The translations under genes and the position numbers were made by a program. Positions 54,421-64,000 of a stretch of DNA of 64,000 nt are shown here, one piece after another; the first letter of the stretch is position 1, and the number at the start of each line of letters is the position of its first letter. This DNA is from Begonia masoniana (lineage: Eukaryota; Streptophyta; Magnoliopsida; Cucurbitales; Begoniaceae): assembly GCA_022432975.1 (NCBI GenBank), contig CM039508.1, positions 14,416,954-14,480,953 of the forward strand, read 5' to 3'. The notes beneath the pieces were generated by a model, which did not search any database, had not been told where the DNA came from, and saw only the letters and a program-made list of their open reading frames with translations.

Positions 54421-56895
54421 GATGAAGTCTTCCATCGGATGAAGTCTTCCATCGGATGAAGTCTTCCATCGGATGAAGTCTTCCATCGGATGAAGTCTTC
54501 CATCGGATGAAGTCTTCCATCGGATGAAGTCTTCCATCGGATGAAGTCTTCCATCGGATGAAGTCTTCCATCGGATGAAGTCTTCCATCGGATGAAGTCT
54601 TCCATCGGATGAAGTCTTCCATCGGATGAAGTCTTCCATCGGATGAAGTCTTCCATCGGATGAAGTCTTCCATCGGATGAAGTCTTCCATCGGATGAAGT
54701 CTTCCATCGGATGAAGTCTTCCATCGGATGAAGTCTTCCATCGGATGAAGTCTTCCATCGGATGAAGTCTTCCATCGGATGAAGTCTTCCATCGGATGAA
54801 GTCTTCCATCGGATGAAGTCTTCCATCGGATGAAGTCTTCCATCGGATGAAGTCTTCCATCGGATGAAGTCTTCCATCGGATGAAGTCTTCCATCGGATG
54901 AAGTCTTCCATCGGATGAAGTCTTCCATCGGATGAAGTCTTCCATCGGATGAAGTCTTCCATCGGATGAAGTCTTCCATCGGATGAAGTCTTCCATCGGA
55001 TGAAGTCTTCCATCGGATGAAGTCTTCCATCGGATGAAGTCTTCCATCGGATGAAGTCTTCCATCGGATGAAGTCTTCCATCGGATGAAGTCTTCCATCG
55101 GATGAAGTCTTCCATCGGATGAAGTCTTCCATCGGATGAAGTCTTCCATCGGATGAAGTCTTCCATCGGATGAAGTCTTCCATCGGATGAAGTCTTCCAT
55201 CGGATGAAGTCTTCCATCGGATGAAGTCTTCCATCGGATGAAGTCTTCCATCGGATGAAGTCTTCCATCGGATGAAGTCTTCCATCGGATGAAGTCTTCC
55301 ATCGGATGAAGTCTTCCATCGGATGAAGTCTTCCATCGGATGAAGTCTTCCATCGGATGAAGTCTTCCATCGGATGAAGTCTTCCATCGGATGAAGTCTT
55401 CCATCGGATGAAGTCTTCCATCGGATGAAGTCTTCCATCGGATGAAGTCTTCCATCGGATGAAGTCTTCCATCGGATGAAGTCTTCCATCGGATGAAGTC
55501 TTCCATCGGATGAAGTCTTCCATCGGATGAAGTCTTCCATCGGATGAAGTCTTCCATCGGATGAAGTCTTCCATCGGATGAAGTCTTCCATCGGATGAAG
55601 TCTTCCATCGGATGAAGTCTTCCATCGGATGAAGTCTTCCATCGGATGAAGTCTTCCATCGGATGAAGTCTTCCATCGGATGAAGTCTTCCATCGGATGA
55701 AGTCTTCCATCGGATGAAGTCTTCCATCGGATGAAGTCTTCCATCGGATGAAGTCTTCCATCGGATGAAGTCTTCCATCGGATGAAGTCTTCCATCGGAT
55801 GAAGTCTTCCATCGGATGAAGTCTTCCATCGGATGAAGTCTTCCATCGGATGAAGTCTTCCATCGGATGAAGTCTTCCATCGGATGAAGTCTTCCATCGG
55901 ATGAAGTCTTCCATCGGATGAAGTCTTCCATCGGATGAAGTCTTCCATCGGATGAAGTCTTCCATCGGATGAAGTCTTCCATCGGATGAAGTCTTCCATC
56001 GGATGAAGTCTTCCATCGGATGAAGTCTTCCATCGGATGAAGTCTTCCATCGGATGAAGTCTTCCATCGGATGAAGTCTTCCATCGGATGAAGTCTTCCA
56101 TCGGATGAAGTCTTCCATCGGATGAAGTCTTCCATCGGATGAAGTCTTCCATCGGATGAAGTCTTCCATCGGATGAAGTCTTCCATCGGATGAAGTCTTC
56201 CATCGGATGAAGTCTTCCATCGGATGAAGTCTTCCATCGGATGAAGTCTTCCATCGGATGAAGTCTTCCATCGGATGAAGTCTTCCATCGGATGAAGTCT
56301 TCCATCGGATGAAGTCTTCCATCGGATGAAGTCTTCCATCGGATGAAGTCTTCCATCGGATGAAGTCTTCCATCGGATGAAGTCTTCCATCGGATGAAGT
56401 CTTCCATCGGATGAAGTCTTCCATCGGATGAAGTCTTCCATCGGATGAAGTCTTCCATCGGATGAAGTCTTCCATCGGATGAAGTCTTCCATCGGATGAA
56501 GTCTTCCATCGGATGAAGTCTTCCATCGGATGAAGTCTTCCATCGGATGAAGTCTTCCATCGGATGAAGTCTTCCATCGGATGAAGTCTTCCATCGGATG
56601 AAGTCTTCCATCGGATGAAGTCTTCCATCGGATGAAGTCTTCCATCGGATGAAGTCTTCCATCGGATGAAGTCTTCCATCGGATGAAGTCTTCCATCGGA
56701 TGAAGTCTTCCATCGGATGAAGTCTTCCATCGGATGAAGTCTTCCATCGGATGAAGTCTTCCATCGGATGAAGTCTTCCATCGGATGAAGTCTTCCATCG
56801 GATGAAGTCTTCCATCGGATGAAGTCTTCCATCGGATGAAGTCTTCCATCGGATGAAGTCTTCCATCGGATGAAGTCTTCCATCGGATGAAGTCT
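54421..56895 (+). repeat. 17-bp tandem array, about 145 copies
   Basis: GAAGTCTTCCATCGGAT repeated with no difference that I can see over 2.47 kb. Since 17 is not a multiple of 3, all three minus-strand frames read the same 17-residue peptide without stops, giving long spurious ORFs. Confidence 0.97.
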
Positions 56896-57133
56896 GAGAT
56901 GATTTTGCTTTTATATAAAGATGTTTATTTATCATATAACGACTTACCAAGTTTTCTTCCAAGTGTTGTTTCTTTTCTTTTGCAAAAAAATAGATATGAA
57001 ATTCCCTAAGAGTTTCGAAGAGAAATTTCTCCTTTGAGAGAGATTGAGAAGCATAAAAATCTCGTACCGAGTACATTTGTTCAAAGTCGACCGGAAACAT
57101 CAAATAGGTTTGAGTGGTTGGTAAGACCATATG
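56896..57133. other. Unique sequence between the 17-bp array and element F
   Basis: Presumed distal part of LTR E. The last five bases, ATATG, should be one target duplication copy of element F. Confidence 0.45.
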
Positions 57134-57215
57134 TGTAACGACCCGGGGAGGATCGGCACGAAATTCTTGACTTTTCATAAAACTTTAACTCATATTTGAA
57201 CTCTTTTCTCCTTCT

Positions 57216-60714
<3,499 letters not shown>

Positions 60715-61569
60715 CACATTCACTGCAGGTCATCAATAGTTAACTCGCAACATACATGATACTTCAAGGGCGACAGACTCATTATCATAAGTAAACATTT
60801 GACTCTATATCCACCTAGTACGCCCACGATGTAGGACTCTATTAGCGGAAATGTTAATACATCACTACCTGGTCTCCTTAGCACTTGAGCTCCCCTTCTC
60901 TTCAAACTTCTTCACCTAAACATTTACATTGCAGTAGTTAAAACAAAATCCTAGTAGTTCTAATCTCGAGTTATCCTAAGATCTAATAGCTAAGAGTCCT
61001 TCCCGAGTTCTTAGTTTAATACTCAATGTAACCTGAAATCCCAAAACCAAAACAGACGGATTCGATAATGATAACTCAGGGTTGGTTGTTTTAAATGTCC
61101 AGAATCGATTCGGAATGACATTACCTATCTCGGGTTTCAAAATGTTCTTATTAATATTCAGCCATTGAAGAATCCAAACTTCAATACAGAGCTGGAAAAC
61201 TGGGCTAATAAACTAACAGATAACCACATTGTTAAACCCGTACCTCGAGCACAAAGTAGCCGAGAAGTAGCAAGGAAACCGATCGCCGAAGGAGGGATTT
61301 CCTAGCTGACAGAGAGCGAGAGCTTGGGAGAGAAGAAATCGCCGGAAGTTGGGGATGTCGGCTACAGTGGTTTAAATGAGGTTTGAATCCTTTCATTTTT
61401 CTTTAAATACAGGCCTCAATCCTCCATTATTACAACTTTGCCACTCAACCTAGTTTAGATCCACATGTAATTAATTAAGCTTGGCATAAATCATAAACTA
61501 CGAAGATTAAATATTTATGACCGTTAATACAGTTAAGAAAATCACCTGGCCGTTAACTCGGGTGTTACA

Positions 61570-61583
61570 TCCACCCCTCTTTA
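61570..61583 (-). other. Polypurine tract of element F
   Basis: Minus strand AAAGAGGGGTGGA directly next to the LTR. Confidence 0.8.
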
Positions 61584-61610
61584 AACAAAATTTTCGTCCC
61601 TGAAAATTGA

Positions 61611-63272
61611 TCAAACAAACAACTCTGAATACTTGTCTAACATGTCCTGTCGTCGCTCCCACGTGGCTTCATCTATGCCATGATGCTTCCATAAAACTTT
61701 GACAAACGGAATCTCTTTATTCCTCAGAGTCTTAACTGCGGATTCCAATATCTGCACTGGCTTCTCTTCATATGTTAGCGTCGGCTCAATCTCAAAATCC
61801 ACTGGTTTAACAACTTGTGTAGGGTCCCGTATACATTTCCTTAACATTGACACATGGAAAACATTATGAACTTTTTCCAATGATGGAGGCAACTGCAGTC
61901 TGTAAGCTGCACTACCGATTCTAGCCAAAATAGGGAATGGTCCAATAAATCGTGGATTGAGCTTTCCCTTCCTGCCAAATCTTAGTACTCCTTTAAATGG
62001 TGAAACCTTCAGAAAAACTTCATCACCAACAGCAAATTCAAGATCTCTCCTCCTTTTGTCTGCAAAACTTTTCTGTCGACTTTGTGCAGTAATCATCCTC
62101 CTCTTAATAATGACAATCTTGTCTGACATCTGCTGTAACATCTCGGGACCTATGAGTTTTGCTTCACCAACTTCATCCCAATACAGAGGTGATCTACATT
62201 TCCTACCATACAACGCTTCATAAGGTGCCATACCTATGGTGGACTGGTAGCTGTTATTGTAGGAGAACTCAACCAGGGGTAAGTATCTACTCCAGGATGA
62301 CTGGAAATCAAGTACACATGCCCTCAGCATGTCTTCAAGTATCTGAATAGTCCTTTCAGATTGACCATCTTTCAGTGGGTGGAAAGCAATGCTGAAAGAC
62401 AACTTTGTACCTAATGTGCCCTGTAAGCTTTGCCAAAATCTCGAGGTGAATCTAGGATCACGATCAGAGACGATAGATGCAGGAATTCCATGCAACCTAA
62501 TTACTTCTTGTACATAAAGATTAGCAAGCTGGTCCATCGAGTAGGTTGTCCTTACTGGTAAGAAATGGGCTGATTTTGTCAATCTATCAATCACAACCCA
62601 AATACTATCATGTCCCTTAGTTGTCTTGGGTAGTCCTACAACGAAATCCATAGCTATGTGTTCCCACTTCCATTCGGGAATAGGTAGGGGCTGAAGAGTA
62701 CCTCCTGGACGTTGGTGCTCAGCTTTAACCTGTTGGCAAACCAAACATGACTCTACATGCTTAGCAACATCACTCTTTAAGTTTGGCCACCAATAGAGTA
62801 ACTTCAGGTCTCGATACATCTCGGTGCTTCCAGGATGCACAGAAAAGGAAGACGAATGCGCCTCAGTCAAGATTAACTTACGTAATCCTTCATCATTAGG
62901 GACATACCATCTATTTCTAAACCTCAGAATTCCATCCTTGGAAAGGCTAAACTCGGAGGTGGTGTCCTTCACCTTGTTCATCAAACTGTTATTCTCCTCA
63001 GAGTCCTTCTGTTGTGCCTCTTTGATCTTTTCTAAAACCGTTGGTTGAATGGTCAAATCGGCAAGTAAGGTTGATAACTCTGGAACTATCTCCAATTCAA
63101 ACCTCTGAACTTCTGTCCTCAAAGGTATAGTCATAGTTAATACAACGGGTTGCATTGTTGTTGACATCCTGCTCAATGCGTCAGCTACAGAGTTAGCCTT
63201 ACCCGGGTGATACTTGATCTCAAAGTCGTAATCCTTAACAAATTCCAACCAACGCCTCTGCCTCATGTTCAA
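61611..63272 (-). CDS. Pol of element F: RNase H end, integrase, chromodomain-like C-terminus
   Basis: 553-residue open frame, continuous where element C is broken. RNase H C-terminus at residues 1-36 ([19 protein letters not shown]). Integrase zinc finger H139, H146, C176, C179. Integrase core with D209 (AMDFVVG), D270 (VSDRDPRF) and E306 (DGQSERT), spaced as D,D-35-E. Conserved YNNSYQSTIGMAPYEALYG follows, then the GPFPIL/RIGSAAYRLQLP module and a C-terminal chromodomain-like segment (VKVLWKHHGIDEATWERRQDM), which in chromoviruses guides insertion. The first Met is internal to the polyprotein; upstream, RNase H and RT are frame-broken, so this part could be made only if another copy supplied an intact frame. 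All catalytic integrase residues are present. Confidence 0.88.
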   Translation of the reverse strand: MNMRQRRWLEFVKDYDFEIKYHPGKANSVADALSRMSTTMQPVVLTMTIPLRTEVQRFELEIVPELSTLLADLTIQPTVLEKIKEAQQKDSEENNSLMNKVKDTTSEFSLSKDGILRFRNRWYVPNDEGLRKLILTEAHSSSFSVHPGSTEMYRDLKLLYWWPNLKSDVAKHVESCLVCQQVKAEHQRPGGTLQPLPIPEWKWEHIAMDFVVGLPKTTKGHDSIWVVIDRLTKSAHFLPVRTTYSMDQLANLYVQEVIRLHGIPASIVSDRDPRFTSRFWQSLQGTLGTKLSFSIAFHPLKDGQSERTIQILEDMLRACVLDFQSSWSRYLPLVEFSYNNSYQSTIGMAPYEALYGRKCRSPLYWDEVGEAKLIGPEMLQQMSDKIVIIKRRMITAQSRQKSFADKRRRDLEFAVGDEVFLKVSPFKGVLRFGRKGKLNPRFIGPFPILARIGSAAYRLQLPPSLEKVHNVFHVSMLRKCIRDPTQVVKPVDFEIEPTLTYEEKPVQILESAVKTLRNKEIPFVKVLWKHHGIDEATWERRQDMLDKYSELFV

Positions 63273-64000
63273 TTCCTTTGTGTAAAGAGATACTTCAGAC
63301 TTTTATGGTCAGAAAACACCTCACACTGCTGTCCATATAAGTAGTGTCCTCCATATCTTCAAGCAAAAACGACAGCGGCTAATTCTAAATCATGGGTGGG
63401 GTAGTTCTGTTCGTACTCTTACCTTGCCTAGAGGCATACGCTACACTTTTCCTTCTTGCATCAAAACACAGCCCAAACCAACTTTTGATGCATCACAAAT
63501 ACGCTAAACTTCCTTCTTCGGTTGGAAGGTCAATACCGGGGCTGTTTGTTAACTTCACCTTCAATGTCTGGAAGCTATTCTCACAAGCTTCGGTCAAGAA
63601 TATTTATTGTCCTTCTTTGTCAAATTCGTCAGGGGCTTAGCTATCATAGAAAATCCTTTGATGAACTTTCTGTAATAGCCTGCCAATCCAAGGAAACTGC
63701 CGGACCTCACTGGCATTCTTTGGTTGTGGCCAATCCTTTACTGCCTGAATTTTGGTCGGGTCCACTGATATGCCATTAGCAGAAACTACATGGCCAAGAA
63801 AATTAACCTTGTCCAACCAAAATTCACACTTGGACAATTTGGCATAAAGCTGGTGCTCCTTCAATGTTGTCAAAACTATTCTTAAATGCTCTGCATGGTC
63901 AGCTTCTGTCCGTGAGTATATCAGGATATCATCTATGAACACAATTACAAATTTGTCCAAATACTCTCGAAACACACGATTCATTAAGTCCATAAAGGCT
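63273..64000 (-). pseudogene. RT-RNase H part of element F pol, frameshifted
   Basis: Minus strand. From the window end, RT reads [29 protein letters not shown] (the YxDD-type motif region) and [16 protein letters not shown]. An extra base near 63700 shifts the frame in the SEVRSFLG segment, and more small indels between about 63290 and 63640 scramble the RNase H start. Compared with C, which is intact here, all are one- or two-base changes. They may be real decay or consensus errors. Confidence 0.8.

Larger units (their letters stand above)
49309..57133 (+). mobile_element. LTR E (plus strand), hugely expanded and split
   Basis: Begins TGTAACACCCGAC and follows the same order of conserved segments as the C LTR. 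It is interrupted by a solo LTR at 50663-52800, resumes collinearly with C after GCGATTT, then enters tandem arrays at 53059-56895 and about 240 bp of unique sequence. No LTR end is reached before element F begins at 57134, so it probably continues beyond F, outside the window. Confidence 0.65.

Noticed and set aside
54351..57178. Long minus-strand frames of 828-933 residues
   Set aside because: They are translations of the 17-bp array; all three frames give the same 17-residue peptide, which follows from unit length, not coding selection.

Overview
The window looks like nuclear DNA of a flowering plant, probably a eudicot, and nearly all of it is transposable-element sequence. The grounds are plant-type Ty3/gypsy (Tekay-like chromovirus) and Ty1/copia remnants, primer sites matching plant initiator-Met tRNA, hAT elements with 8-bp target duplications, and one small CXXC protein gene of a plant-conserved type. 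The species cannot be named from the sequence.

Layout. 1-1797: 3' half of an autonomous-type hAT element (transposase C-terminus, a last intron, GGTTCCGG-rich right end). 2.9-5.1 kb: a copia-type LTR followed by three copies of a 117-bp exon-like segment. 6119-6322: the only convincing host gene, a 67-aa zinc-ribbon-like protein. 8120-9230: a non-autonomous hAT with a perfect 8-bp TSD that carries a captured gene fragment. 9451-23502: a four-level nest. A non-autonomous hAT was split by a minus-strand solo LTR (TSD TTCGA), which was split by a gag-only LTR retrotransposon (TSD ACAAG), whose 3' LTR was split by another solo LTR (TSD CGTTT). 23.5-31.8 kb: hAT-like ends, a copia RNase H remnant, a Tat/Athila-like gypsy LTR, and a gypsy LTR plus broken gag. 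31.8-49.3 kb: a minus-strand, degenerate gypsy element (D) whose left LTR is interrupted by a complete but mutated Tekay-like element (C, 33575-43190, TSD CAACC). 49.3-57.1 kb: a plus-strand LTR (E) carrying a nested solo LTR (TSD GATTT) and two very large tandem arrays. 57134-64000: a minus-strand Tekay-like element (F) whose 3' LTR holds 1,610 uninterrupted T and 31 identical 60-bp repeats, followed by its integrase/RNase H/RT region running off the window.

The unifying theme is a group of related long-LTR (about 2.1-2.6 kb) gypsy families. Their LTRs share an unstable minisatellite domain with a 60-bp module (AACGACAAAA core flanked by CATC-CCGG motifs), plus repeated TGACGTCA and CACGTG sites. 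Copy number differs even between the two LTRs of one element, and reaches extreme values at 53.2-60.7 kb. That block is either a remarkable recent expansion or an assembly artefact. A second shared trait is a possible 62-63-nt leader intron between the primer site and the gag start codon in three of the elements.
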